DNA from: a virus
Length of the DNA stretch: 49,646 nt
Reading direction: 5' to 3' (one strand)
IMG/VR virus record: IMGVR_UViG_3300025889_000181
Coordinates: 1 to 49,646 of that record
Of the stretch, positions 6,803-17,400 are shown one piece after another. The notes beneath the pieces are model-generated. The model searched no databases. It had not been told where the DNA came from and was given only the letters and a program-made list of their open reading frames with translations. Numbering within the stretch: the stretch's first letter is position 1; the number at the start of each line of letters is the position of its first letter. Both the position numbers and the translations under genes were made by a program.

Positions 6803-9408
6803 GCAAAGGTAGCAAGGCTCCAAGCGGGCCGCAAGAAGTTGTTCAAACAACAAGTAACCTGCCGGAATATGCGCGTCCGTATTTTGAGGAGATGCTTGGC
6901 CGTACTATGTACGAGACTACTCGTCCATATGAAGCTTACCCCGGACAGAGAATTGCTGATTTTACTCCGTATGAGCAAATGGGCATGCGGGGCATGTACG
7001 ATATGGCTGCGGCAGGTACTCCTCAGCAGTTAAATCAAGCGTCAGATATTGCATCTCAAATAGGTTATCAAGACTCAAACATGGGCTTAAATATTGCCCA
7101 AGGCTTTGACCCTCAACAAGTAACGTCTGACTATCAAGCAGGAACTTTTGACCCCGGATACGCTGCAGGAAGGCTTGGTCAAGGATATCGAGCTGGCCAA
7201 AGAAGCACAGGGTACAACCCGTCTGATTTTAGCTCTGGTTATGATGCGGGAACTCTCAACCAAGAATATTCTCCGGGTACTTTAAATAGTGGCCTTACAG
7301 CTACTGAAGTAACATCTGGCTATACAGGCACTTCTAGAACTCCGGGCACAATAACGATGCCCGGTCAAAATCAATACACCGGAACTACTTTTGATCCGGG
7401 ATATGCGCCCGGAAGTTATACCTCAGGTGTTCTTAGTGATGTGGGACAGTCTCAGTATACTGCTGGGGATTTTGACCCCGGATATGAAGCTGGAGATATT
7501 AAGCAAGGTTATAAAGCAAGGGATCTAGAATCTGGATATCAAGCAGGAACCTTTGACCCCGGATATGTAGCCAGAGACTTAGGTCAAGACTACACTGCAA
7601 AAGAGCTTCAAAGCCAATATGCGGGAGATTTAAATACTGGCCCAGCTTTTGAAGCGGGCACGGTAGCTGACGCAGCTACGTTAGAAAAGTATATGAATCC
7701 GTATCAACAACTAGTTACGGATATTGAAAAGAGAGAAGCTCAAAAGCAATCTAACATTGCGGGCTCTCAAATATCTCAGCAAGCAGCAGCATCAGGCGGT
7801 CTTGGCGGTTATAGAGAAGCTATAATGCAGTCTGAAAGGGAAAAAAACCTCGGGCAACAGTTAGCAGACATTCAATCAAAAGGCGGTCAGGCTGCTTATC
7901 AACAAGCATTGCAAGCGTTTGAGGCGGATAGAGCTGCTAGGCTGCAAGAATCCGAGCTTGGTTTAACTACGGGTCAGGCTCAGCAACAAGCCAAGCAAGA
8001 AGCAGAAAGGCTTAGACAAAGCGCCTTTCAAACCTCTGAACAAGCTAGGCAAGAGCAGCAGAATATGGCAATTCGGTCTTTTGAGGCTGGAGAAACTGCT
8101 CGTCAAAGAGCTGCTGACTTAGGACTAAATGCTCAACAGCAAGAAGAAGCAGCTAAAAGGGCTCAAGAAGAGCTTATTCAATCAGCTTTTCAACAAACAG
8201 AATCTGGAAGAATCAGGCAGCAAGAGCTAGACGCTCAAGTGTATCAGACGGGTGAAGCTGCAAGACAAGAAGCTGCAAGGCTTGGTCTTTCTGCACAGGA
8301 GCAGGAAGAAGCTGCACGAAGAGCCCAAGAAGAGTTCAGACAATCTTCTGCAGGGCAGAGATTGCAACAAGAAAGTCAACAAGAAGACATAAATCTACGA
8401 GCATTCCAAGCTGGAGAGCAAGCGAAACAAGAAGCAGCTAGACTTGGTCTTTCTGCACAAGAACAAGAAGACGCTTCTAAAAGAGCCGTTGAGCAGTTTA
8501 GACAAAGCGCAGATTCTCAACGTTTAGAAGCTGAAGTTCAGCAAGAAAGAATAAATCAAGCAGCTTTTGATGCTGGCGAGCAAGCCAAGCAAGAGGCTGC
8601 TAGACTTGGTCTTACTGCAGCACAACAAAATCAAGCTGCCAAAGAGGCAGAAGAACGATACAAGCAATCTGCTTTTCAACAAACAGAACAGGCCAAGCAA
8701 CAGCTTCAACAATTTAAAAATCAATCGTTTGAAATTCAAGAACGTGCAAGGCAAGAAGCAGCCCGGCTTGGTCTTAGCGCACAAGAGCAAACTGAAGCAG
8801 CTAAACGAGCCAAAGAAGAGTTCGAGCAAAATCAATTTAATCAAAATGAACAGCTTAGAATTGCTCAGCAGCAGGAAGAAAGAGCTGTTTATCAGGCTAG
8901 AGAATCTGCTAGGCAAGAGGCGGCCCGCCTTGGGCTTAACGCTCAGCAACAAGAAGATGCTGCTAGGCAGGCTGAAAATCAAATGCGAATGGAGGCTGAA
9001 AGATTTAACGTTGGATCTGCAGAGACTCAAGCTCGCTTAGGTTTAGCTGGATATGGCGCAGATCAAGCTACTAGAGATCAACAACTAGAAGCAGCCAGAA
9101 TGCTTGGAGGATTTGGCCAGCAAGAGCAGCAAATGGCATACGAAAGATTGAGAAATCTACAAGCAGCCGGCCAGATACAAAGGGATATGTCTCAGAGAGG
9201 CATGGATATGGGTTATCAAGACTTCCTCAGGCAACAAGCATTCCCAAGAGAGCAGCTCAGCATGTTTAGCAACATACTTAGAGGCTTGCCAATGACCCCC
9301 GGATCGACACAATCTATATATGGGTCGGCACCTAGTCCTTATGGAGAGGCCTTAGGCGCAGGAATTGGCGGCGTAGGATTGTATAGAGCCTTGGCAGGGG
9401 GCGGTTAA
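6799..9408 (+). CDS. Repeat-rich internal virion protein (9-aa and 54-aa repeats)
   Basis: 869 residues with two repeat regions. Residues 111-281 are about eighteen units of a nonapeptide, consensus G-Y-x-A-G-x-F-D-P. Residues 385 to about 753 hold six full units and one partial unit of exactly 54 residues, each beginning A-R-L-G-L-S-A-Q-E-Q-E-E-A-A and continuing as Gln/Glu/Ala/Arg-rich helix. The helical part should form a very long rod or coiled coil. It lies in a row of probable ejection proteins and overlaps both neighbours (ATGA/TAATG style). The family is not recognised. A core or ejection-tube role is inferred from context, length and helicity. Confidence 0.6.
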   Translation: MSKGSKAPSGPQEVVQTTSNLPEYARPYFEEMLGRTMYETTRPYEAYPGQRIADFTPYEQMGMRGMYDMAAAGTPQQLNQASDIASQIGYQDSNMGLNIAQGFDPQQVTSDYQAGTFDPGYAAGRLGQGYRAGQRSTGYNPSDFSSGYDAGTLNQEYSPGTLNSGLTATEVTSGYTGTSRTPGTITMPGQNQYTGTTFDPGYAPGSYTSGVLSDVGQSQYTAGDFDPGYEAGDIKQGYKARDLESGYQAGTFDPGYVARDLGQDYTAKELQSQYAGDLNTGPAFEAGTVADAATLEKYMNPYQQLVTDIEKREAQKQSNIAGSQISQQAAASGGLGGYREAIMQSEREKNLGQQLADIQSKGGQAAYQQALQAFEADRAARLQESELGLTTGQAQQQAKQEAERLRQSAFQTSEQARQEQQNMAIRSFEAGETARQRAADLGLNAQQQEEAAKRAQEELIQSAFQQTESGRIRQQELDAQVYQTGEAARQEAARLGLSAQEQEEAARRAQEEFRQSSAGQRLQQESQQEDINLRAFQAGEQAKQEAARLGLSAQEQEDASKRAVEQFRQSADSQRLEAEVQQERINQAAFDAGEQAKQEAARLGLTAAQQNQAAKEAEERYKQSAFQQTEQAKQQLQQFKNQSFEIQERARQEAARLGLSAQEQTEAAKRAKEEFEQNQFNQNEQLRIAQQQEERAVYQARESARQEAARLGLNAQQQEDAARQAENQMRMEAERFNVGSAETQARLGLAGYGADQATRDQQLEAARMLGGFGQQEQQMAYERLRNLQAAGQIQRDMSQRGMDMGYQDFLRQQAFPREQLSMFSNILRGLPMTPGSTQSIYGSAPSPYGEALGAGIGGVGLYRALAGGG
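7129..7641 (+). repeat. Nonapeptide-coding repeat region
   Basis: About eighteen units of 27 bp encode nine-residue repeats such as D-Y-Q-A-G-T-F-D-P, G-Y-A-A-G-R-L-G-Q, G-Y-D-A-G-T-L-N-Q, G-Y-E-A-G-D-I-K-Q and G-Y-Q-A-G-T-F-D-P. The Tyr at position 2 and Ala-Gly at 4-5 are the most constant. Phase breaks occur near residues 184-194 and 213. The DNA is diverged between units, so this is selected protein periodicity and not recent slippage. Confidence 0.8.
7951..9057 (+). repeat. Seven tandem 162-bp (54-aa) helical repeats
   Basis: Units begin at 7951, 8113, 8275, 8437, 8599, 8761 and 8923, each spacing exactly 162 bp; the seventh is shortened. Each unit opens with x-x-L-G-L-x-x-x-Q and ends with A-G-E-x-A-R/K-Q-E-A or a close variant. 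Indel-free spacing over six copies with diverged DNA suggests selection on length. Confidence 0.85.
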
Positions 9409-11453
9409 TGAACATATTTGAACAAGAAGATTTAATCAAAGGATTACCAGACCAAGCTTTGATGCAAGAAGCCCAACGTCCGAGCGGACAGTTGCCGCAG
9501 TACCTCGTTGTTTCTGAAATACAAAGAAGACAAGACATGAGGAAAAGGTTTTCCAAACTGGAAGATCAACCTGCACAAGGCACTGTAAAAGAGCAGATAC
9601 TTAGGGGTGGAATTGCAGACATAGGTCAGCAGCTTTCCGGTCAACCGCCTCAGCAGGGGCCGGGAATGCCTCCTCCTCAGGGAGGAATGCCTCCTCAAGG
9701 GCCGATGCCGCAACAGATGGGGATGCCTCCTCAGTCTCCAATGGGGATGCCACAACAACCTCCGATGCCTATGCCTCAGCAAATGCCTATGCCTCCTCAA
9801 CCTCCGATGGGAATGCCTCCTCAAGGGATGGCGGCTGGCGGGGTTATTCGTATGTATGCTGGTCAACAGACATCTCCTACTGTTGGGGATTTAGAGCTTA
9901 CGGCCAATCAATTAGAAAATCTTGCGGCCCCAATCTCAACAGCCGAGCTAGCAAGAAGCCATCCTTTGTATGGTAACTCTGCAATTACACAGGCTTTATA
10001 TCCAGAGCAAGAAGAAAGTTCTGGAATGACTATGGCCGAGATATCTGCTGCTAACGCTGCTGGAAAACCGCACCCAATATACGGGGACTCAGCGATTTCT
10101 CAACTCTTTAACAAGGCTGGCCAAGCAGCCACAGTTTTCCCCACAACAGAAGACTTGCTGGCTATGGCCGAAGAACAATCTGGGGAAAACAAAGCTCAAC
10201 AAGAGTATTTTGCCGGGCAAGAGGCGCTGGAACTTGATCGTTCTCCTTTGCCTTTTAAGTCTGGTCTTCTTCTTGACAGGGATGCTATTTTTGCTAACAG
10301 AGATCAGCAAAGAGAAGGTCTATTGAAATTGGCAACTCCTAATAATAACCAAGCAATAGTAACTGATGCTGGGAAAGCAGGTAGCAGTACGGAAGCAACG
10401 GAATTAGATGAAGAACTTATTAAGGCGGGTGTAAGTGAAAGAGGCGCTAATCAAAAAGTTGATGAAGATTTAGGCAAAGGTAAAAGCGATTCTCTTGTAA
10501 ATTATGAATCTTTGATTAAACAACTTAGCGGTCAAGATGTTATTGGCGCGGTTAATTTGCCTGATTACAGCGGAGCTTTAAAGACTTTAGGTGAATCAAA
10601 AGGAGTATCTGATGCGCTTAAAACAAATACGTCCGGGTTTGCAGATTTAATTAAACAGTTTGAAAAACCTTCGACGGACTTTACTTCACTAAAGCCTGAC
10701 TACTCAAGGCTTATAACTGAAGCAGAACGTCGAGCTGCCAAAATAAAAGAAGATGCGAAGAGAGATGCTGGCGCTTATGCTTTGATGGAGCTAGGAGCAG
10801 GACTTGCAGAAGGTAGTGTTTCTTCAGGATTAAGAGGAGCTAGCAGAGTCAGTTCTGAGATAATGAAACAAGCAAGATCTGAAGCTTCTGCTGAAAGTCA
10901 ATTGGCTAGAAGAATGGAAATGGCTGGTAAAGAAGCTCAAATGAATTTAGCTTTGAAAGGACAAGAAGTTGCTTTAGCTGATTATGACAGGAAGGTTGGC
11001 TTGGCAGCTAGGGACTACGGAGATCAAAGAGCAAGAGAGTTCCAAGCCGCAGGTATGGATGCTGATGCTGCCGTAGCTAAAGCCGGTATTGAAATGAAGG
11101 CGGCTGATGCTTTGTATGCCAAGGATAAAGACCGAAGAGATTCGGCAATGGATGCAATCGTTAAGCAAGCTACTATTTTGAGATATCAGGATTTAGAAAA
11201 ACAAAGTGGTCGAGCTTTAGATAGGCAAATAATTCAAATGGTTCAAGAGCCTATTCGAACAGCCATTGATAACTGGAAATTTGATCATCCAAACGCAACA
11301 CCTCAGCAAATAGGAGAAGCGGTTCAAGCTATTGCGGGAAGATTTTTGACTCTTGACGTTGCGGGAGGGCAAGAGCTTCTTACAGGTTCAATGCCGGGTC
11401 AAGCTGGTTTAGGCGCAGTATCATTTGATAGTCTAGTAAATGGAACTCGTTAA
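9408..11453 (+). CDS. Large internal virion protein with Pro/Met/Gln-rich linker
   Basis: 681 residues; the ATG overlaps the upstream stop (TAATG). Residues about 77-145 are a low-complexity tract of Pro, Met, Gln and Gly. Then comes A-G-G-V-I-R-M-Y-A-G-Q, a motif frequent in marine phage virion proteins. Two related short motifs follow, H-P-L-Y-G-N-S-A-I and H-P-I-Y-G-D-S-A-I (about residues 184 and 222). The C-terminal 260 residues are Ala/Glu/Arg-rich helix. It sits between the repeat protein and the giant polyvalent protein. No enzymatic motif is visible; an ejection or core role is inferred. Confidence 0.6.
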   Translation: MNIFEQEDLIKGLPDQALMQEAQRPSGQLPQYLVVSEIQRRQDMRKRFSKLEDQPAQGTVKEQILRGGIADIGQQLSGQPPQQGPGMPPPQGGMPPQGPMPQQMGMPPQSPMGMPQQPPMPMPQQMPMPPQPPMGMPPQGMAAGGVIRMYAGQQTSPTVGDLELTANQLENLAAPISTAELARSHPLYGNSAITQALYPEQEESSGMTMAEISAANAAGKPHPIYGDSAISQLFNKAGQAATVFPTTEDLLAMAEEQSGENKAQQEYFAGQEALELDRSPLPFKSGLLLDRDAIFANRDQQREGLLKLATPNNNQAIVTDAGKAGSSTEATELDEELIKAGVSERGANQKVDEDLGKGKSDSLVNYESLIKQLSGQDVIGAVNLPDYSGALKTLGESKGVSDALKTNTSGFADLIKQFEKPSTDFTSLKPDYSRLITEAERRAAKIKEDAKRDAGAYALMELGAGLAEGSVSSGLRGASRVSSEIMKQARSEASAESQLARRMEMAGKEAQMNLALKGQEVALADYDRKVGLAARDYGDQRAREFQAAGMDADAAVAKAGIEMKAADALYAKDKDRRDSAMDAIVKQATILRYQDLEKQSGRALDRQIIQMVQEPIRTAIDNWKFDHPNATPQQIGEAVQAIAGRFLTLDVAGGQELLTGSMPGQAGLGAVSFDSLVNGTR

Positions 11454-11456
11454 TCA

Positions 11457-14400
11457 ATGGATGTAATTCTCCCAAATGGCCGTTTGATCACAGGCGTTCC
11501 TGACAACGTAACTCAAAAAGAACTAGCCGAGATAGCCATAAATGGGAACATAGCTAGCTTTGAGGACTTTGGGGATCTTTTTGCTGATCAAACTGACCAA
11601 CCTGAAGGCGTTGACTATTACGCAGGCGTTCCTTTAGAGGTAGGTAAAGGTGTTGTCAGGGGCTTTGGATCTGGCTTGCTATCTGCCGGCGCTGGTTTAG
11701 CAGAGCTTGCCGATGTGGGCACGGATTTCATAGGCCTCGAAGACTTAATAGATAGCGGCAACGAGAACGAAATAATTCGTCTGGCCAACGAAGGCAAGCA
11801 AGCTATTAATGAAAGTCTTGGTGTTGGTGACGCATACAAAGATAACTACCTAGTAAAACTTGGCGAAGGCCTTGGATCTATTGGCTCATTCTTTGTTCCC
11901 GGTGGAGCCTTTGGCTTGGGAGCTAAAGCTCTTGGCGGAGCAGCAAGGGCTCAAAGGATAGCGACCACTGCCGGTGCCACTACTGCCGGTGTAGGCACGG
12001 GTGCTTCTGAGCAAGCTGATAGGATAGCCGCTGCCAGAGCTAGAGGAAAGGACGTATCCGCTGATCAAGAAGATCTGGCCATAGCTCTTGGAGGATTGGT
12101 TGGTGCAACGGAAGCTGTTGCTCCTCTTGAAGTTTTAAAAAAAATTAGAAGATTTAGAAACCCCCAGAAGAATGAACAAGCATTCAATGCTGTGGCTAGC
12201 GCATTGAGAACTGGGGTTATAGAAGGAACCCAAGAGGTGGCTGCTAGTTTGATGCAGAATGCCATCGAGGACGGAGTCTATTCTGACAACGTTAACTATA
12301 CTGAATCTTTGTGGGATGACTTTACTGTAGGCGCAGGTGCAGGTGCGCTATTAGATGCTATGACTAACGGCGTTAACCGCCGTAGATCAAGAGCTGTTCT
12401 TGAAGCTGAAAGAGAACGAGAGCAAGTCTTTCGAGACGAAGAAGCCGCTGCTTCTCAAGAGCTTTATGACAGGGCCGAACAAGCTAAACGGCTAGCAGAA
12501 GAAGACGCTGCAAAAGCATCCACTCCGCTAATGAGCGGCATGGAAACGTTTGATCAAGATCAAGTTCAATTCGATTCTACACAGCCTTACTCGGGCAGAA
12601 AAACAAACATGGTTAATAGGGCTGCAGATTATGCTAGCCAGTTAGCAAGAGCCGCTATTCAAAAAAGTGGAGTTTTTCCTGAGTCAGGTAAGTTTAATAT
12701 TGTTGAAGAGAAACTTCCTGACGGCTCAGTATTTAAGGTTGTTCATTCCGAAACAGGTCAACAGTTTGGTCAGCCAGAACAAGAAAGAGAATCTGCTATT
12801 CATTTGATGGCAAATCTTAATCAAGAGCTGATTAATAGAAAGGTTAACGGAGCCGTAATAGACTCTTTAGATCTTGCCCCGCAGGCGTATACACCTGAGC
12901 AAGCAGAAAGCTTGTATGTTATTGGTCAAAGATTAAATAGACCCAAGCGTTTTACTATTACTTCTGGAGTGCTTAACGAAGCAGCCGGGACAACTCAGTC
13001 TCCAAAGGCTCCGTATCAAGAAGATAAGACAATAGATCAGCTCCATGTTCTTCAGTATGGAGTCCCGCCATACACAGACAGAGGTAAAAAACTTTACCGA
13101 GACCTGTCGAATCTGACTGCAGCTCAAGAATTAAACCTTGAAAGAAGAAAGCAAGGCCTTCCCGAAGTCCAAGAGTTTACCTTAGAAGAAGCCAAACAAG
13201 TATTGGGCGACAAATATTCAAAAGTTTTTGATGTTCTTGTAGGTGTCAACTCTCCTGTATCAGATACCACTCCTCCGGTAGGTTCAAGGGTAATAGTTAA
13301 AGAAACTATAACGGATGGCGACAAAACCAAGGGAGTTCAAAAAGTTATTGGAGTAGAGGAAAGGTATGCCGTAGTAAAAGAAAGAGAAGTACGCGGTAAA
13401 AAAATGACTTACCTAGAGTACGAAGCCACGGGCGCTTATACCAAAGAACCGATAACTATTCTTTCCATAGATGGTAAGGATGTAAAGCAAGGATCTATAG
13501 AGCTTGAATCAGTAGATCAAACTACAGAGAACTTTGGTTCTGTTGGGGCTCGGCTAGCTAAAAGCAGGCAAGAGTATCAGGATCAGAAGAGGACGCTTGA
13601 AGAAGTCTCTGCTGTCTTGAAGGAAAAGAATATAACTTCGGATGTTGATAGCCCCGAGGTTAAGTACTTGTTTGAGAAGATTGTAAACGAAACCGATGTT
13701 GGCAGCATGAGTCCTTCTCAAAGAATGCACCTTGTGCAAGAGGTAAGGAAGCTTCCTATTGTCTCTGAGCCTGCATTGCTTCCTGACTTCAGGCCAAAAA
13801 CTTATACGAGCAATCAATACAATGCAGCTGTTCAGTACGTTACTGAGACTGGTGATGGCACTGTTGAAAACATTGAAAGCCAGCTTGGCGACATTGGTTC
13901 AACTAAGCGTGTGAGAAAAGTTGCTTCTGATTTACAAAAGGCAATGAAGAACGCTGGCTTGATCAATGACAAAGACGAAGTTGCTACTCGCACAGCATTG
14001 CCACCTCCAGAACAATACCAGCCAGAGATTAAGCCATACAAGGAAACAGTCTCAGAGGATGCTGCTCAATTAGAAAAGCTTCTCAATGAAGACTTAAGGG
14101 GCATGGGCTTAGATGACATCCGAGTTAGGGTTCTTGACGAGTTAAAAATCGGCCCTGTTACTAGAGAAGGCGAGGTAATCCTTACCGGAAAACCAGAAGA
14201 AAGAGCTGATCCAAATGTTGAAGGCTACTATAAGCCAAGGGCAAACACTGTTTTTCTTGCTCTCGATAGAATTAAACAAACAGCTAGAGATCAAACGCCA
14301 GAGTCCAGAAGAGAAGCATTAGCTGACATCTTAAACCATGAGGTTGTTCATGGCGTTAGGAACTTAGACTTGTGGACAGATAAAGAATGGCGCTTGCTAG

Positions 14401-17400
14401 AAAATTTAGCAAGAAAAAAAGCTGTTCCGGGAACTGGAAACGTTACGTTCTTCAATGATGTTCAATCAAGATATGAAAACTTATCTGCTGTTGGTCAGAT
14501 GGAAGAAGCTGTTGCTGAACTTATTAGGTATGCGCGAAAAGATAAGAAGTTTGTTACTGGGAAGCCTAAGACTTTAGTCGATAGGATGTATAACTTCTTT
14601 GAGAAAACAGGTAACGCTCTTAACGGAACCGGATTCCAAAGCTTCGATGATGTTTTGTCTAGGCTTGAGAAGGGGGAAGTTGGTTCAAGAGAAAGAGATC
14701 AAATAAGAACGCTTAAGTCTACAGAGAAAAAGTTAGGCGCTGTTCCCGAAAGGGGTATAGGCCTGTACCGCGATGTTAGAAATCTTACTCCGCAAACTGG
14801 AGAGGAAGAGATAGCTGCTTCAAGGCAAAGAGATAGAGCAGCAGAGCAAGGCTTTGACACTGAGACTCCTTATTATCATGGCACTGTAGCAGGGAATATT
14901 AAAAAATTCAGAAGCGACCTTTCCAACGTCGCCGCTAGCATGGGAGGCACTAATAATTTAATAGCTGGTCATTTTACTCCAAACGTAGATTTTGCAAATC
15001 GATTTTCAAGGAGCGATGAATACGGGAGTACGTTTCTAAAATCAGATGAAAGTCCCGCTGTCTATCCCGTTTACCTGAGGAAAGGAAAATCTTTTGACGC
15101 AGGAAAAATTTCTAGAGAACGAGACCCCGAAGACGAGCTTCAGGTTTTGCAAGATGAGATAGACAATCTCTCCAATCCTTATTACGAGGAATATGCAAGC
15201 AACCAAATGGCTAAAATGTCTTATGATCCTGATGATGTTGCTGTTAAAAAATCTATCATGGAAGCTAGAAGAGATCAGCTTTCATCTATAGTAGAAGATA
15301 TTTTTGCAAACCCAAGAGAAGTTGCTTTTGCAGAGCTAGAACAGTTGGCTCCATTTATTCGCAGCGCAGGATACGATTCCTACGTTGACTATGAATACGG
15401 ACTAAACGAAGAATTTTCCAACGAGTCTGCTGATGGTGACACTCTTGGGCCTCTTGGTTCTACTGGAATTGCAGTCTTTAAACCCTCAGATATTAAGGGT
15501 GTCTACGCTCAGTATGATCCATCAGGAGTTCCTCAAGGTTACGAATACGAAGACGACATCTTATTCTCAAAGAAGAAAGATACTAAGAGAACTAAGACTG
15601 GACGGTATGTTGGCGCACCCAAAGAACTTAATACGCCCCAAAAGTTAGGAGCCCTCAGAAGATCTATAAAAGGCTTGGCAGAAGAGGGAGAAGGTGGCCG
15701 GTTCTGGTATGAGCAAAGTGGAAAAGCTTTGCTAAACATCACAGGTGGAGACAGGAAAGAGGCAGAAAAGCTTGCTCTAGCCATAGCAATTACATCTCCA
15801 CAAACCCCTGTACCAAGCAACTTTAATTATGCCGTTCAAGCTTATTATCAGTATCGTGCAGGTCAGCCGATCAAGACGGGCATGTATCCCGGTTGGATGA
15901 GCAAGGCGTTAGAGAATGTATTTGCTGGCGGGGAATGGGAAGGTAGGAAGACAAACAACTTCTACAAAAACGTCATGCGAGAGATTGATGCCAGTATCGA
16001 TCAAGGCGTAACTACAGATATATGGATGATGAGAGCCTTTGGTTATATGGGCGACTCACCAACAGATGCTCAATATACCTTCGTTGAGAATGAAGTAAAA
16101 AGGCTGGCTAATGAATTGGGCTGGGAACCTCAACAGGTTCAGGCTGCAGTATGGGTTGCTATGAAAGCGCGTACTGAAAACAAGATGGTCAAGGCCAAGA
16201 CGGAAAAGATATCTCAACGAAAGGGGTACATGAAGTATGAGGTAGATCCAAAGACCAAGAAGAAAACAAGGGTTCTTTTAGATCCAGAAAAGCATAGACA
16301 GACATGGCTCAACGAGGCCATGAAGTATGATCCGACAGGCGCAGAAAAGGATCAAGCTAAGTTTGATTACAGCGATGCTGCTAGGAATAACCTTGCACAG
16401 GTAAGCTGGGAAAGCATTCCGGGAGCTACATCTGGCCACCTAAGGGAGATGTTTGATGCCCAATATCCAGAGCTACAAGAATATCATGTGCAAATATCGA
16501 AGGCATTCCTTAATGAAGACGGCAATGATATTGCTGCTCTTGAGCTTGGGGTTCTTTCTCCGGGAGATTTTGAAGCTCCGGGATATTTTGAGGACAGGGT
16601 TTCTCCGGGTACTCAAACGCAAGTAGTCTCTCCTAAAAAATATAAAGTTAATGCGCCTGCTTTTGAGATAGAACCTTCGTCAGAAGACTTAATAAAAGCT
16701 TACGCTGCGGTTCGTGGCGTGCTTATGAAACAGGATGGCGTTGGATATCATCGACCATTTTACGATAAAGGTTTAAGGAAAGGTGATCTTAACGGTATTG
16801 AGATAGATATTGGCAGGCCGTTTACTGAAGAAGAGACTGCAAATCTTGCTGAGATAATGAAAGAATATTCTGGTCACGGAGAGTACAACCCCATAGGGTC
16901 AGACTCAGGAGCTAGGCTAATAAACTTTGATTACTTAGAAGTCGATAACAATGACTTTAACAACATGGTTATCAAAGCATTAACCAACATGGAGTTTGCT
17001 AACGGAGAGTCAGCCACAGCGGGAAGGTTCGCCGCTCAAGCTGGATACTTAGGTAACGATTGGAAGGTAAATAAAAATGGCGAAAGTTATATCGAAAGTC
17101 TTGGAGAAATCTCACCCGATTTACAGCGAAGGGTTGAAGATATCATCCGTAGGTTACAGCCCAGAATTGATGCAGTCGATAAAGACTTTTCAGAAAGGTA
17201 CGGCTGGACAGAAAACCAAGAGATCAATGAAAGATACAAGCCAAAAGAAAACGCAGTAAAGCCAGATGAGAGTATGCAGCAGGATGAGGTTGTTGAATCT
17301 CGTCGTCGTACAGCATCTGAAGTTGCTGCTGCCTTCGGAGAAAGAAGCCCTCCGGGAACTATTATGCACTCTGTGGATAACTCTCCAGAGGTGCAAGAAG

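Noticed and set aside
8524-9030. Long minus-strand frame opposite the 54-aa repeats (168 codons)
   Set aside because: Leu/Ser/Phe-rich shadow of the Gln/Glu/Lys-rich repeat codons; no ribosome site and opposite strand to all neighbours.
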